A DNA stretch of 64,000 nucleotides from Mitsuaria sp. GD03876 (lineage in GTDB: Bacteria; Pseudomonadota; Gammaproteobacteria; Burkholderiales; Burkholderiaceae_C), in the NCBI RefSeq assembly GCF_029840635.1, contig NZ_JAOCCU010000002.1:124001-188000 (forward strand), in the 5' to 3' direction. The notes under the pieces are model-generated. The model saw nothing but the letters and a program-made list of their open reading frames with translations, did not search any database and was not told the DNA's origin. Both the position numbers and the translations under genes were made by a program. This document shows positions 48,995-58,745 of this stretch, piece by piece (within the stretch, counting starts at the first letter, position 1; each line of letters starts with the position of its first letter).

Positions 48995-50347
48995 ATGAAC
49001 ACCGAAGACCCTCTCTCCTCCGCGCGCACCGATGCCCTGATGTCCGGCCGCTTGAGCCGGCGCAGCCTGCTGGCCGCGTCGGCCCTGGCCGGCATGTCCG
49101 GCCTGGCGCTGCCGCTGCTGCCGGTGGGCGCCGACGCGGCGCAGCGCGCCACGCCCGGCGGCGCGGCCGACGCTGCGATCCGTCCGTTCCGCGCCAGCTT
49201 CCTGCGTGCCGAGCTCGACGACCTGCGCCGCCGCATCCAGTCCACCCGCTGGCCGACCCCGGAGACGGTGACCGACGCCTCGCAGGGCGTGCGCCTGAGG
49301 ACGGTGCAGCAGCTCGCGCGCTACTGGACGCAGGGCTACGACTGGCGACGCCTGGAGCAGCGCCTGAACCGCCATCCGCAGTTCATCACCACGATCGACG
49401 GCTTGGACATCCACTTCATCCATGTCCGGTCCCGGCACCCCGGCGCCTTGCCGGTGATCGTCACGCATGGCTGGCCGGGCTCGGTCGTCGAGCAGCTCAA
49501 GCTCATCGAGCCGCTGACCGATCCGACGGCTCACGGCGGCCGTCCGGAGGACGCCTTCGACGTCGTGATCCCGTCGCTGCCGGGGCACGGCTTCTCGGGC
49601 AAGCCGGCCGAGGCCGGCTGGGATCCGGTGCGCATCGCCCGGGCCTGGGTCGAGCTGATGCGCCGGCTCGGCTACACGCGCTACGTCGCGCAAGGCGGCG
49701 ACTGGGGCGACGCGGTGTCCGAGCAGATGGCGCTGATCGCGCCGCCGGAACTGCTCGGCATCCACGTCAACATGCCGGCGACGCTGCCGGCGGACGTGGC
49801 GCGGGCGCTGAAGTTCGGCGAACCGGCGCCCGCCGGCCTCGCGCCCGACGAGGCGCAGGCCTTCGCGCAACTCGACGACTTCTTCAAGCACGGGCTGGGC
49901 TACGCGCTCGAGATGGCCAACCGCCCGCAGACGCTCTACGCGCTGGAGGACTCGCCGATCGGCCTGGCGGCCTGGATGCTCGACCATGACGCCCGCAGCC
50001 AGGCGCTGATCGCGCGCGTCTTCGACGGCCAGCCCGAGGGGCTCACCCGCGACGACGTGATCGACAACGTGATGCTGTACTGGCTCACGAAGACGGCGGT
50101 GTCGTCGGCGCGGCTGTACTGGGAGAACAAGCTCGAGTTCTTCGCGGTGAAGCAGGTCCGGATTCCGGTGGCGGTCAGCGTCTTCCCCGACGAGATCTAC
50201 GCCGCGCCGCGCAGCTGGACCGAGCGCGCCTATCCGCGCCTGGTCCACTTCAACCGCCTGGACAAGGGCGGCCACTTCGCGGCCTGGGAACAGACGGACG
50301 CCTTCGTCCGCGAGCTGCGCACCGGCTTCGCCAGCCTGCGCGACTGA
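48995..50347 (+). CDS. Exported epoxide hydrolase (EHN-type alpha/beta hydrolase)
   Basis: A 450-residue protein. LSRRSLLAASALAGMSG at residues 19-35 is a likely Tat signal. The EHN N-terminal domain (IRPFRASFLRAELDDLRRRI, TRWPTPETVTD) precedes the alpha/beta-hydrolase fold: oxyanion HGWPGS, nucleophile Asp in YVAQGGDWGDAVSEQM, and His in LDKGGHFAAWEQ. Family members open epoxides to diols, and microsomal-like homologues are common in soil bacteria. A periplasmic detoxification or xenobiotic role is inferred. A strong hairpin follows the gene. Confidence 0.9.
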   Translation: MNTEDPLSSARTDALMSGRLSRRSLLAASALAGMSGLALPLLPVGADAAQRATPGGAADAAIRPFRASFLRAELDDLRRRIQSTRWPTPETVTDASQGVRLRTVQQLARYWTQGYDWRRLEQRLNRHPQFITTIDGLDIHFIHVRSRHPGALPVIVTHGWPGSVVEQLKLIEPLTDPTAHGGRPEDAFDVVIPSLPGHGFSGKPAEAGWDPVRIARAWVELMRRLGYTRYVAQGGDWGDAVSEQMALIAPPELLGIHVNMPATLPADVARALKFGEPAPAGLAPDEAQAFAQLDDFFKHGLGYALEMANRPQTLYALEDSPIGLAAWMLDHDARSQALIARVFDGQPEGLTRDDVIDNVMLYWLTKTAVSSARLYWENKLEFFAVKQVRIPVAVSVFPDEIYAAPRSWTERAYPRLVHFNRLDKGGHFAAWEQTDAFVRELRTGFASLRD

Positions 50348-50369
50348 GGCCGCGCCGCCTCCCGTGTCC

Positions 50370-50395
50370 CGGGCGCCGCCTTCGGGCGGCGCCCG
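50370..50395. terminator. Hairpin between epoxide hydrolase and OmpR gene
   Basis: CGGGCGCCGCC-TTCG-GGCGGCGCCCG forms an 11-bp stem with a UUCG tetraloop between two convergent genes. There is no T-run, but stem strength suggests a bidirectional terminator. Confidence 0.65.
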
Positions 50396-50400
50396 TGCGT

Positions 50401-51135
50401 TCACATGCAGGGCGCCACCGCCATCGACAGCACGTAGCCCGCGCTGCGGACCGTCTTGATGTAGCGCGGCTCGCGCGCGTCGTCGCGCAGGCGTTGGCGC
50501 AGGCGGCTCACCAGCAGGTCGATCGAGCGCTCGAAGGGCTCGGTCTCGCGGCCCTGGGTCATGCCCAGCAGCTGGTCGCGGCTCAGCACCCGCTGCGGAT
50601 GGTCGAGGAACACGCGCAGCAGCCGGTACTCGGCGCCGCTGAGGCCGGTGGTCGAGTCCTGCGCGTCGACGAGGTGGCGCTCGACGGTGTCCAGGCGCCA
50701 GTTGCCGAAGGCCAGGCGGGCGGCGGGATCGGTCTCGCGCATGTTCGGCGGCAGCATGCGCGCGCGCCGCAGGATCGCGCGGACGCGGGCGAGGAGCTCG
50801 CGCGGCGAGAAGGGCTTGACCAGGTAGTCGTCGGCCCCCATCTCGAGGCCGAGGATGCGGTCCACGTCGTCGCCGCGCGCGGACAGCATCAGCAGCGGCA
50901 TCGCCTTGTGCTTGCCGCCGCGCAGCTCGCGGCACAGCGCCAGTCCGTCCTCGCCCGGCCCGTCCAGGTCCAGCACGACCAGGTCGACCGGTGTCGGACC
51001 GTCGAGCGCCGCGCGCAGGTGCCGGCCGGTCGGCACGGCGGTCACGCGCGCCCCCTGCCGGGTGAGGTAGCTCGTCAGCGAGTCCCGCGACGCGCGGTCG
51101 CCGCTGAGCAGGAGGAGGTGGTCGGTCGTGGTCAT
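50401..51135 (-). CDS. OmpR-family response regulator, no adjacent kinase
   Basis: A 244-residue two-domain regulator: receiver (about 5-118) with phosphorylation Asp in LVVLDLDGPGEDGLALC and conserved Lys in DDYLVKPFSPRELLARV; C-terminal winged helix (about 140-240): LSGAEYRLLRVFLDHPQRVL, ERSIDLLVSRLRQRLRDD and YIKTVRSAGYVLS. Part of the N-terminal acidic patch is altered (LLLLSGDRASR). No histidine kinase is encoded next to it, so it is an orphan or pairs with a distant sensor. Start at 51135 chosen for the usual family length. Confidence 0.9.
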   Translation of the reverse strand: MTTTDHLLLLSGDRASRDSLTSYLTRQGARVTAVPTGRHLRAALDGPTPVDLVVLDLDGPGEDGLALCRELRGGKHKAMPLLMLSARGDDVDRILGLEMGADDYLVKPFSPRELLARVRAILRRARMLPPNMRETDPAARLAFGNWRLDTVERHLVDAQDSTTGLSGAEYRLLRVFLDHPQRVLSRDQLLGMTQGRETEPFERSIDLLVSRLRQRLRDDAREPRYIKTVRSAGYVLSMAVAPCM

Positions 51136-51338
51136 CGTGATTCCGAAGTACGGCACGGCGTCGACGCGGGCGTCGCGCCGGCCTGACGTCCTCGTCTCAT
51201 TCTTGGCAACGCGGCGGCGGCCGACATCCGACTTCCGACCGAGTGGACCGTGCCGAGCCGGTCGGATGGCCGGCGACGGGACGCCGCCTAGTCTTCAGGG
51301 ACTCGACGCGCACTTGCGTCGCCGATGGAGCCCTGTTC

Positions 51339-51809
51339 ATGCCGACCCTCACTTTCCAGTTCACGACCACGCTGACGCCGACGCAGTTCATCGCCGGCCT
51401 GACCGACTTCGGTCCCGGCCGGTCGAAGGTCTTCCGCTACAGCAGCGACGACATGCTGCAGGTGCACCGCCGCGGCCGCAGCCAGGCGGTGGTCACCGAG
51501 GGCACGCCCGGCATCTGGGAGCGCCTGCACTACGACTGGTCCGATCCCGCCGAGGTCGTGCTGAAGACGACCGACTCGAACGTGTGGGGCGGCCGATCGG
51601 GCCATCGCTACACCTTCGAGACGCTGCCCGACGGCCGGACGCGTCTGACCGCCGTCGTCATCCGCGAGGGCAAGAACCTCAAGGGCCGGCTGCTGGGGGT
51701 GATGCTGGGCACGCTCGGCCGCGGGACGCTGGAGCGGGCGCTGGCCGATGCGCTGCAGGCCATGGAAGCCGCGTTCACGGGCGTGACCGTGCCGTCACCG
51801 TATCCATGA
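51339..51809 (+). CDS. SRPBCC-like protein of unknown function
   Basis: A 156-residue protein with the pattern of START/SRPBCC lipid- or ligand-binding folds: an initial strand MPTLTFQFTTTLTPTQFIAG, a middle of beta strands (AEVVLKTTDSNVWGG, RYTFETLPDGRTRLTAVVIR) and a long C-terminal helix (GRGTLERALADALQAMEAAF). The ligand is unknown. It lies 43 bases before the TauE-type transporter. Confidence 0.7.
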   Translation: MPTLTFQFTTTLTPTQFIAGLTDFGPGRSKVFRYSSDDMLQVHRRGRSQAVVTEGTPGIWERLHYDWSDPAEVVLKTTDSNVWGGRSGHRYTFETLPDGRTRLTAVVIREGKNLKGRLLGVMLGTLGRGTLERALADALQAMEAAFTGVTVPSPYP

Positions 51810-51852
51810 CAATTCTTTGAATGTATTGAACGTAATGTCTAGCATCGCCGTC

Positions 51853-52614
51853 ATGGAACTGAACCTCGTCACCGTCCTGGTCGCCTTCGCCGGCGTCTTC
51901 CTGATCTGCTTCATGAAGGGGGCATTCGGCGGCGGGTTCGCCATCGTCGGCATTCCGTTGCTGTCGACGGTGATGGATCCGGTGACGGCGGGCGGGCTGC
52001 TGGCGCCGCTGTTCGTCGCGATGGACCTGTTCAGCCTGCGCTACTGGAAGCCGTCGACCTGGTCGAAGCCGGACCTGCGCCTGCTGGTGCCGGGGCTGGT
52101 GGTCGGCATCGGCGCGGGCTACCTGCTGTTCCGGGTGCTGGACCACCGCGCGATCGCGATCCTGATGGCGGCGATCACGCTGGTCTTCGTCGGCCTGTGG
52201 TTCGCGCGGGGCGGCGAGGTGGTGGTCAGGCCGCGCTCGTCGCCCAAGGCGATCGCGGCCGGCGTGACCTCGGGCATCACCACGATGGTGGCGCACTCGG
52301 GCGGGCCGCCGCTGGCGATGTACCTGCTGCCGCTGGGGCTGAGCAAGCAGGTCTACGCCGGCACCACCAGCCTGTTCTTCACGGTGGGCAACCTGCTCAA
52401 GGCGGCGCCATGGCTGCTGCTGGCCAAGCCCACCGGCACGGTCTGGAGCCTGATGGCGATCTGCCTGCTCGCGATTCCGTCGGGGGTGTGGCTGGGTTGG
52501 CGGCTGCATGCGCGGCTGGACCAGCGCCAGCTGTACACGGCCTGCTACGGGCTGCTGGTGATCACGGCGATCAAGCTGCTGTGGGATGGGGTATCGGGCT
52601 ATCTCGGATCTTGA
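51853..52614 (+). CDS. TauE/SafE-family sulfite/organosulfonate-type permease
   Basis: A 253-residue membrane protein with about eight helices and two internal repeats typical of the TauE/SafE family: MKGAFGGGFAIVGIPLLS and GVTSGITTMVAHSGGPPLAMYLL. These proteins carry sulfur-containing anions or small organic acids across the inner membrane. The start MELNLVTV at 51853 suits the family; ATGs at 51817 and 51835 are possible. No sulfur metabolism genes are adjacent. Confidence 0.85.
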   Translation: MELNLVTVLVAFAGVFLICFMKGAFGGGFAIVGIPLLSTVMDPVTAGGLLAPLFVAMDLFSLRYWKPSTWSKPDLRLLVPGLVVGIGAGYLLFRVLDHRAIAILMAAITLVFVGLWFARGGEVVVRPRSSPKAIAAGVTSGITTMVAHSGGPPLAMYLLPLGLSKQVYAGTTSLFFTVGNLLKAAPWLLLAKPTGTVWSLMAICLLAIPSGVWLGWRLHARLDQRQLYTACYGLLVITAIKLLWDGVSGYLGS

Positions 52615-52629
52615 GGGGCGAGGGCGGGC

Positions 52630-52641
52630 GGTAGCATCCGG
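52630..52641 (+). promoter_or_regulatory. Shared -10-like promoter motif, copy 1
   Basis: GGTAGCATCCGG includes TAGCAT, a fair -10 hexamer, 50 bases before the lipoprotein start. The same 12 bases recur at 53396 before the next gene. Confidence 0.35.
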
Positions 52642-52685
52642 ACCGGCCGTCGCCACCCCGCCTCATCCCCAGGAGATCCGAAGAC

Positions 52686-53276
52686 ATGAAGCGCCTGCTC
52701 GTTCTGTTGTTGACCACGCTGCTCGCCGCCTGCGCCACGCCGTACGACAAGCTGCGCAACTACGCGGGCGCCGATTCGGGGACCGTCGTGGCCTCGGTGG
52801 GCATGACGTCCGCGAACACGATGAACTTCGCGATCGTCGAGTTCCGGCGAAAGGGTTCCGCCGACATGGGACTGCTGCAGTTCAGTCCCAAGGCCCTGGC
52901 GGCCTTCGGCGGCACGCCCACGGACTTCACGAGCCCCGCGGGCGCGGCCGTGCTTGTGAAGACGCGCCTGCCGCCGGGCGAGTACGAGATCTTCCGCTAC
53001 ATGTCCGGCGCGGACTACGGCACTTCGTCGGTGTGGTTCAACGCGCCGGAGAACTTCGCGATCCCCTTCACCGTCAAGACGGGCGAGGTGGTCTACCTCG
53101 GCCAGTACCTGGTGGGACTGAACCTGGTGGGCCTCAAGCCCGCGTCGTCCTTCCTGCAGGTGACCAACGAGGCGCCGCGCGATCTCGCCAAGCTGGGCGC
53201 GAACGAGGCGAGCGTGCGCAACGCCGCCGAGGGGATCGTCAAGGACGCGCCGTCCGGCGTCCGGCGGCTCAACTGA
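52686..53276 (+). CDS. Lipoprotein of unknown function
   Basis: A 196-residue lipoprotein with a short signal peptide and lipobox LLAAC (Cys15). The mature part is predicted to be beta-rich (GTVVASVGMTSANTMNFAIV, GEYEIFRYMSGADYG, FAIPFTVKTGEVVYLGQYLV), resembling DUF2846-like periplasmic proteins. AGGAGATCCG precedes the start. No function is known. Confidence 0.75.
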   Translation: MKRLLVLLLTTLLAACATPYDKLRNYAGADSGTVVASVGMTSANTMNFAIVEFRRKGSADMGLLQFSPKALAAFGGTPTDFTSPAGAAVLVKTRLPPGEYEIFRYMSGADYGTSSVWFNAPENFAIPFTVKTGEVVYLGQYLVGLNLVGLKPASSFLQVTNEAPRDLAKLGANEASVRNAAEGIVKDAPSGVRRLN

Positions 53277-53395
53277 GGCGCCGCGACGCCGAGGGCGTCA
53301 AACCGGCCGGCGCAGCCACGCCATGAGCGCTGCGGTTCGTGGTCCACGACTTCCCTCTTGGCTCCATGACTTCGGTCGGGATGACCGGGGCGGAC

Positions 53396-53407
53396 GGTAG
53401 CATCCGG
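53396..53407 (+). promoter_or_regulatory. Shared -10-like promoter motif, copy 2
   Basis: GGTAGCATCCGG, identical to the motif at 52630, lies 38 bases before the VOC-family gene. Confidence 0.35.
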
Positions 53408-53444
53408 CGCGGTCGGCCTTTGTCGCCGATCCAGGGAGCTCCCC

Positions 53445-53831
53445 ATGCACTCGCCCAAGCTCGGCGCGGTCCTTTACGCCAAACGCCTCGATCCGGTGGC
53501 CCGCTTTTATGAGCGGGTCCTCGGCATGCCCGTGGCGCATGCGGCAGCCGATCACGTGATCCTCGAGTCGGACGCCTTCGAGTTCGTGATCCACGCGATC
53601 CCCTCGGAGATCGCGGACACGTTCGAGATCGCCGATCCGCCGGAGGTTCGCGAGGAGACGCCGATCAAGCTGCTGTTCCCGGTGGCCCGGATCGACGAGG
53701 CCCGCGCCATCGCGGCCTCGCTGGGCGGACGGATCCAGCCGATCGAGCGCGAATGGGCATCGGCCAGCGGCCGGGTGTGCGATGGCGTCGACCCGGAAGG
53801 GAATGTGTTCCAGCTGCGGCAGCGGCCCTGA
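53445..53831 (+). CDS. VOC/glyoxalase-family protein
   Basis: A 128-residue single-module vicinal-oxygen-chelate protein: FYERVLGMPVAHAAADHVIL in the first half and VDPEGNVFQLRQRP at the end, as in glyoxalase/bleomycin-resistance-like proteins. One module suggests a homodimer. The substrate is unknown. GGGAG precedes the ATG. Confidence 0.85.
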   Translation: MHSPKLGAVLYAKRLDPVARFYERVLGMPVAHAAADHVILESDAFEFVIHAIPSEIADTFEIADPPEVREETPIKLLFPVARIDEARAIAASLGGRIQPIEREWASASGRVCDGVDPEGNVFQLRQRP

Positions 53832-53856
53832 CGATGAGGAACGAAGGAACCACGTC

Positions 53857-54201
53857 ATGAATCGTGTTGAGCAGATCCAGGCTTTCGTTGGTAGACCCGT
53901 GGTCCGGTACACCCTCTTCCTCACCCTCGTCGCGACCTGCATCGCCGTCGGGTTCGTCTACGGCGATTTCGGCGTCACGCGGTTCTTCGGCGTGCTGATG
54001 ATGCTCGTCGCGGTGTGCTTCGCGTTCGTGCGCGAGATCCCGGTGTCGATCGGTTCGGCGCGGGTCGGTGCAGTCAAGGGATGGGCGAAAGCATTCATCT
54101 GCGTCCCGCTGTTCGTGTGCGGCGCGTATGTCGTCGTGAACGCCGAGGCGGTGACCTGCTGGAGCCCCAAGCGACGGCACCTGTGCGCCGCGTCCAAGTG
54201 A
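53857..54201 (+). CDS. Small membrane protein
   Basis: A 114-residue protein with three hydrophobic segments: about 17-36 (VRYTLFLTLVATCIAVGFVY), 41-58 (TRFFGVLMMLVAVCFAFV) and 77-95 (AKAFICVPLFVCGAYVVV). Its Cys-containing C-terminus (CWSPKRRHLC) may form a disulfide. AAGGAACC precedes the start. It lies 25 bases after the VOC gene. No family is recognised. Confidence 0.65.
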   Translation: MNRVEQIQAFVGRPVVRYTLFLTLVATCIAVGFVYGDFGVTRFFGVLMMLVAVCFAFVREIPVSIGSARVGAVKGWAKAFICVPLFVCGAYVVVNAEAVTCWSPKRRHLCAASK

Positions 54202-54221
54202 ATGCCGCAACAACCCACGAG

Positions 54222-54716
54222 ATGATGAACGCCATGCGACGTCCTGCCCGACCCGAAGACCGCGCAGCGGTCTTCGCCATCTATTCCCATCCGAAGGTCG
54301 ATCCCTATCTGACCTACGAGCCGATGGACCTCGCGTCCTTCGTCCCGATCTACGACGAGCTCGTGCGCAGCGGCTGCTTCTGGATCTGGGAGGTCGACGG
54401 CGCGATCGCCGGCTTCTACCGCGCGACGCGGTATCCCGGCCGCGTGAACCACGTGCTGCTGCTCGGCACGCTGGCCGTCGATCCCGCCCGGCATGGGCAG
54501 GGCGTCGGGCGCGCCATGATCGACGACGCCCTGCGCCACTTCCGCGCCGACGGCATCCGGCGCGTCGAGCTCTACGCGGAGAGCGACAACGCGCAGGCGC
54601 TCGCCTTCTACCAGCGGCTCGGTTTCGTGATCGAGGGAACGCTGAAGGACTTCTACAAGCGCGCCGATCAACCCCACTACGTCGACGAGCATGTGCTGGG
54701 GTTGTTGCTCGTCTAG
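54222..54716 (+). CDS. GNAT-family N-acetyltransferase
   Basis: A 164-residue GNAT acetyltransferase (RimI/YjaB-like). The acetyl-CoA loop is LAVDPARHGQGVGRAMIDDA and the C-terminal motif AESDNAQALAFYQRLGFVIEG, as in RimI-like members. The N-terminal substrate part begins MRRPARPEDRAAVFAIYSHP. Several ATGs (54222, 54225, 54234) are possible starts. Acceptor unknown. Confidence 0.88.
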   Translation: MMNAMRRPARPEDRAAVFAIYSHPKVDPYLTYEPMDLASFVPIYDELVRSGCFWIWEVDGAIAGFYRATRYPGRVNHVLLLGTLAVDPARHGQGVGRAMIDDALRHFRADGIRRVELYAESDNAQALAFYQRLGFVIEGTLKDFYKRADQPHYVDEHVLGLLLV

Positions 54717-54748
54717 TACCCTGTGCGCCTGACCACGAGATCCGCGCC

Positions 54749-55429
54749 ATGTCCGACCGCATCGCCATCACCGCCGACCGCCCGCAAACGCTGGGCGAGG
54801 AGATCGCCAACGCCATCAGCCACGGGCTGGGCGCCGCGCTGGCCATCGCCGCCTTGCCGATCCTGGTGATCCGCGCGATGGGACACGGCGGCCTCGCGGA
54901 CGTGGTGGCCGCGGCGATCTTCGCGTCCACCGGCATCCTGCTGTACGGGATCTCCGCGCTGTACCACGCGCTCCCGGCGACGCTGGCCAACGGCCGCGTC
55001 AAGGCCTGGCTGATGCGGCTGGACCACGCGGCGATCTACGTCTTCATCGCCGGCAGCTACACGCCATTCACGCTGGGCGTGCTGCATGCCGACTCCGGCC
55101 CGGGCGTCACGCTGCTCATCGCGGTCTGGGCCGCGGCCGCGTTCGGCGTGACGATCAAGCTGCTCAACCGGTTGCGCCATCCGCTGGTGTCGACCGGCCT
55201 GTATCTGGCGATGGGCTGGGTCGTGGTCTTCGCCATCGGCCCGCTGATCGAGCGCACGCCCGGTCCGGGCCTGGCGCTGCTGGTGGCGGGCGGCCTGAGC
55301 TACACGCTCGGCGCGGTGGTCTTCCTGCTCGACAACAAGCTGCGCTACGCCCACTTCGTCTGGCACCTGTTCGTGCTGGGCGGCAGCGTCTGCCACTTCT
55401 TCGCGGCACTGTTCTACGCCTACGGCTGA
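54749..55429 (+). CDS. Hemolysin III / PAQR-family membrane protein
   Basis: A 226-residue protein with seven hydrophobic helices of the HlyIII (TrhA, YqfA) family. The conserved metal-site residues are visible: EEIANAISHGLGAALAIAAL, SALYHALPATLANG, LDHAAIYVFIAGSYTPF and the final YAHFVWHLFVLGGSVCHFFA. In E. coli and Bacillus the family influences membrane homeostasis; the haemolysin name is historical. It lies alone, 32 bases after the GNAT gene. Confidence 0.92.
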   Translation: MSDRIAITADRPQTLGEEIANAISHGLGAALAIAALPILVIRAMGHGGLADVVAAAIFASTGILLYGISALYHALPATLANGRVKAWLMRLDHAAIYVFIAGSYTPFTLGVLHADSGPGVTLLIAVWAAAAFGVTIKLLNRLRHPLVSTGLYLAMGWVVVFAIGPLIERTPGPGLALLVAGGLSYTLGAVVFLLDNKLRYAHFVWHLFVLGGSVCHFFAALFYAYG

Positions 55430-55486
55430 TCGCGTCCGTCGCGCGCGACGCGCACGGGACCCCGCCACCACGGGCCACGCCCGCGC

Positions 55487-56230
55487 CTACGGCGACGTGA
55501 AGCGGTAGACATTGCCGGCTTCGACGAAGGTGGCCTGCAGCGCCTGGCCATTGGGCGCGAAGCGGCCGTTCCGCAGGGCGTGGCCCTCGAAGGTGATGCC
55601 CAGCGGGGCCGGCGCGTTCTCCGGCCAGCGATAGCGATTGCGGAAGAAGCCGATGGCGCCATCGGGCTCAAGGGACAGGCCGCGGCAGCTCGCGAAGAGG
55701 CTGGGCAGCTCGAAGCGCCGCGCCTGCGCGGTGTAGGGCTGCATCACCAGGCTGACGCGCACATGCCGCACGGCCGTGCCGCTGGCGCTGGCCGGCACGC
55801 CTTCGACGCAGACGGCGGTCTCGTTCGCGTACACGGTGGCCGAGCGGCCCAGCGCGGGCGCGATCGCCTCGTCCTCGAAACGACGGGCGGCCGCGGCCGG
55901 CAGGCGCCGCCCGTCGACGACCATGTCCGCCCCGTGGAGCTCGAGCACATGGGATCGCCGCGCGGTCTTCCATCGCCAGACATCGCCGGCACGTCCGCTC
56001 GCACCCGATGCGATGACCTTGAGCTCGTCCTCCGGCGAGAAGAGCGGATCGGGCAGCGAGGCGTAGAACGCGTCGTAGCCCTCGAAGACACGTGCGTCGA
56101 TGGCAGGCTCGGCGGCGGATTCCGGGGCGCGCTCGCCGCCTGACCCGGCGACGGCGAGGTGGGCGGCGCAAGCGCCGAGCACCAGGGGCAGCGCCCGAAA
56201 GGTGCGGGCAATCGGGGACGGTGCGAACAT
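55487..56230 (-). CDS. Exported protein of unknown function
   Basis: A 247-residue protein with a signal peptide (about 1-29, ALPLVLGACAAHLAVAG; a lipobox-like GAC is present but not convincing). The mature part contains VFEGYDAFYASLPDPLFSPE and a beta-rich C-terminal half. Two Cys (in TAVCVEGV and ASCRGLSLE) may pair. No family is recognised. It is divergent from the ECF41 operon across the 108-base promoter region. Confidence 0.7.
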   Translation of the reverse strand: MFAPSPIARTFRALPLVLGACAAHLAVAGSGGERAPESAAEPAIDARVFEGYDAFYASLPDPLFSPEDELKVIASGASGRAGDVWRWKTARRSHVLELHGADMVVDGRRLPAAAARRFEDEAIAPALGRSATVYANETAVCVEGVPASASGTAVRHVRVSLVMQPYTAQARRFELPSLFASCRGLSLEPDGAIGFFRNRYRWPENAPAPLGITFEGHALRNGRFAPNGQALQATFVEAGNVYRFTSP

Positions 56231-56278
56231 CCGGAAATCTTAGGCGGCCGGGCGCCCTGAAAAATATTTCGGGTCGCA

Positions 56279-56305
56279 TGTCACTGGCCCGGGAGTTGGC
56301 TCGTC
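56279..56305 (+). promoter_or_regulatory. ECF41-type promoter
   Basis: TGTCACT (56279-56285), 16 bases, then CGTC (56302-56305). This fits the TGTCACA-N16-CGTC consensus reported for ECF41 sigma factors, and it lies 33 bases ahead of the carboxymuconolactone-decarboxylase-like gene that is followed by the ECF41 gene itself. Confidence 0.75.
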
Positions 56306-56338
56306 AAGCATCGTCACCACTGGCAAACGGACCCAGAC

Positions 56339-56809
56339 ATGAATGCAAGACTCAATCCCGCCGCGGCCGCGCCCGCCCTGATGAAGCAATGGTTCGGCAC
56401 CTCGCTGGCCATCGTGTCGAGCGTGGACACCCGACTGGTTGAACTGGTGGAGGTGCGGGCCTCCCAGATCAACGGCTGCGCCAACTGCATCAACCTGCAC
56501 ACGACGGCCGCCCGCGAGAAGGGCGAGACGGAACAGCGCCTGTACCTGCTGCCGGCCTGGCGCGAGGCGCCTTGCTACACGGACCGCGAGCGCGCCGCGC
56601 TGGGCTGGACGGAAGCCATGACGCGCCTGAGCGAAGGCCACGCGCACGAGGCCGCCTACGACGCCCTGAAGGCCCATTTCACGCAAGAGGAACAGGTTCA
56701 ACTGACCTTGGCGATCGTCGTGATCAACGGCTGGAATCGCATCGCCGTGGGATTCGGAGGCTTCGTGGATCCGGCCGCGCTGAAGGCGAAGGTCGCGGAG
56801 GCCTCCTGA
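56339..56809 (+). CDS. Carboxymuconolactone-decarboxylase-family (AhpD-like) protein
   Basis: A 156-residue all-helical protein of the CMD/AhpD family. The peroxidase-like motif with CxxC and His is present in INGCANCINLHTTAAREKGE. Members act as alkylhydroperoxidase partners or decarboxylases. Its TGA overlaps the ATG of the ECF41 sigma factor (TGATG). CMD-type proteins are among the typical partners of ECF41 factors, and the ECF41-type promoter lies ahead, so this is the expected regulon member. Confidence 0.92.
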   Translation: MNARLNPAAAAPALMKQWFGTSLAIVSSVDTRLVELVEVRASQINGCANCINLHTTAAREKGETEQRLYLLPAWREAPCYTDRERAALGWTEAMTRLSEGHAHEAAYDALKAHFTQEEQVQLTLAIVVINGWNRIAVGFGGFVDPAALKAKVAEAS

Positions 56810-57678
56810 TGAGCCCCGATCCCGCCGATGCGCCCGATGCGCCCGACGCGGCCGAGCTCGATCCGCTGCGTCCGCTGCTGATCCGCGTGGCCTACCGCAT
56901 GCTGGGCTCGGTCGCGGACGCCGAGGACGTCGTGCAGGACGCCTTCATCCGATGGATGGCGGCGGACCGCGGCGAGGTGCTCGTGCCCGCGGCGTTCCTG
57001 CGGCGCATGGTGACGCGGCTGTGCCTGGATCGCCTGAAGTCCGCCCGGCATCAGCGCGAGACCTACGTCGGCCCCTGGTTGCCCGATCCGGTCGTCGAGG
57101 AGGAGTTGCACCAGGACATCACCGTGCCGCTGATGCTGGCGCTGGAGCGGCTGTCCCCGCTGGAGCGGGCCGTGTTCCTGTTGCACGACGTGTTCGACGT
57201 CGACTTCGACGAGATCGCCGAGACAGTGCAGCGCGATGTCGCCGCCTGCCGGCAACTGGCGGTGCGCGCCCGGGTGCATGTCCAGCAGTCCAAGCCGCGG
57301 TACCGGCTGGAGCGGGACAAGGGGCTGGCGATCGCGCAGGCGTTCTTCGCCGCGTCGCGCGGTGGCGACCTGACGTCGCTCGCGTCGATGCTGACGGCGG
57401 ACGTCAGCCTGCATGCGGACGGCGGCGGCAAGCGGCCCACGGTCACGGTGCCGGTGCTTGGCGCCGAGGCCGTGCTGAACGTGCAGGAGCAGCTCGCGGC
57501 CCGCTGGCGGCTTCATCCGTCGACGCTGCTGCGCGTGGCCTTCGTCAACGGGCTGCCCGGCTTCGTCACGATGGAGGCCGACGGCGAGGTCCAGACCACC
57601 GCGCTGGACATCGAGGACGGCCGGATCACGGCGATCTACGTGGTGCGCAACCCGGAGAAGCTGCGCCATCTCCACTAG
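56809..57678 (+). CDS. ECF41-group sigma factor with fused SnoaL-like C-terminal domain
   Basis: A 289-residue RNA polymerase sigma factor. Region 2 (LLIRVAYRMLGSVADAEDVV, QDAFIRWMAADRG) and region 4 (LSPLERAVFLLHDVFDVDFD, EIAETVQRDVAACRQLAVRA) are followed by a SnoaL-like domain (about 170-289). Two ECF41 hallmarks are visible: the linker WLPDP (consensus WLPEP) and DGGGK in the C-terminal domain. In this group the C-terminal domain controls sigma activity in place of a separate anti-sigma factor. It is coupled to the upstream CMD gene and probably transcribes its own operon from the promoter at 56279. Confidence 0.93.
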   Translation: MSPDPADAPDAPDAAELDPLRPLLIRVAYRMLGSVADAEDVVQDAFIRWMAADRGEVLVPAAFLRRMVTRLCLDRLKSARHQRETYVGPWLPDPVVEEELHQDITVPLMLALERLSPLERAVFLLHDVFDVDFDEIAETVQRDVAACRQLAVRARVHVQQSKPRYRLERDKGLAIAQAFFAASRGGDLTSLASMLTADVSLHADGGGKRPTVTVPVLGAEAVLNVQEQLAARWRLHPSTLLRVAFVNGLPGFVTMEADGEVQTTALDIEDGRITAIYVVRNPEKLRHLH

Positions 57679-57716
57679 CCCGATGCGCCCGAACCGGGCG
57701 CCACAGGACACTTTCC

Positions 57717-58745
<1,029 letters not shown>

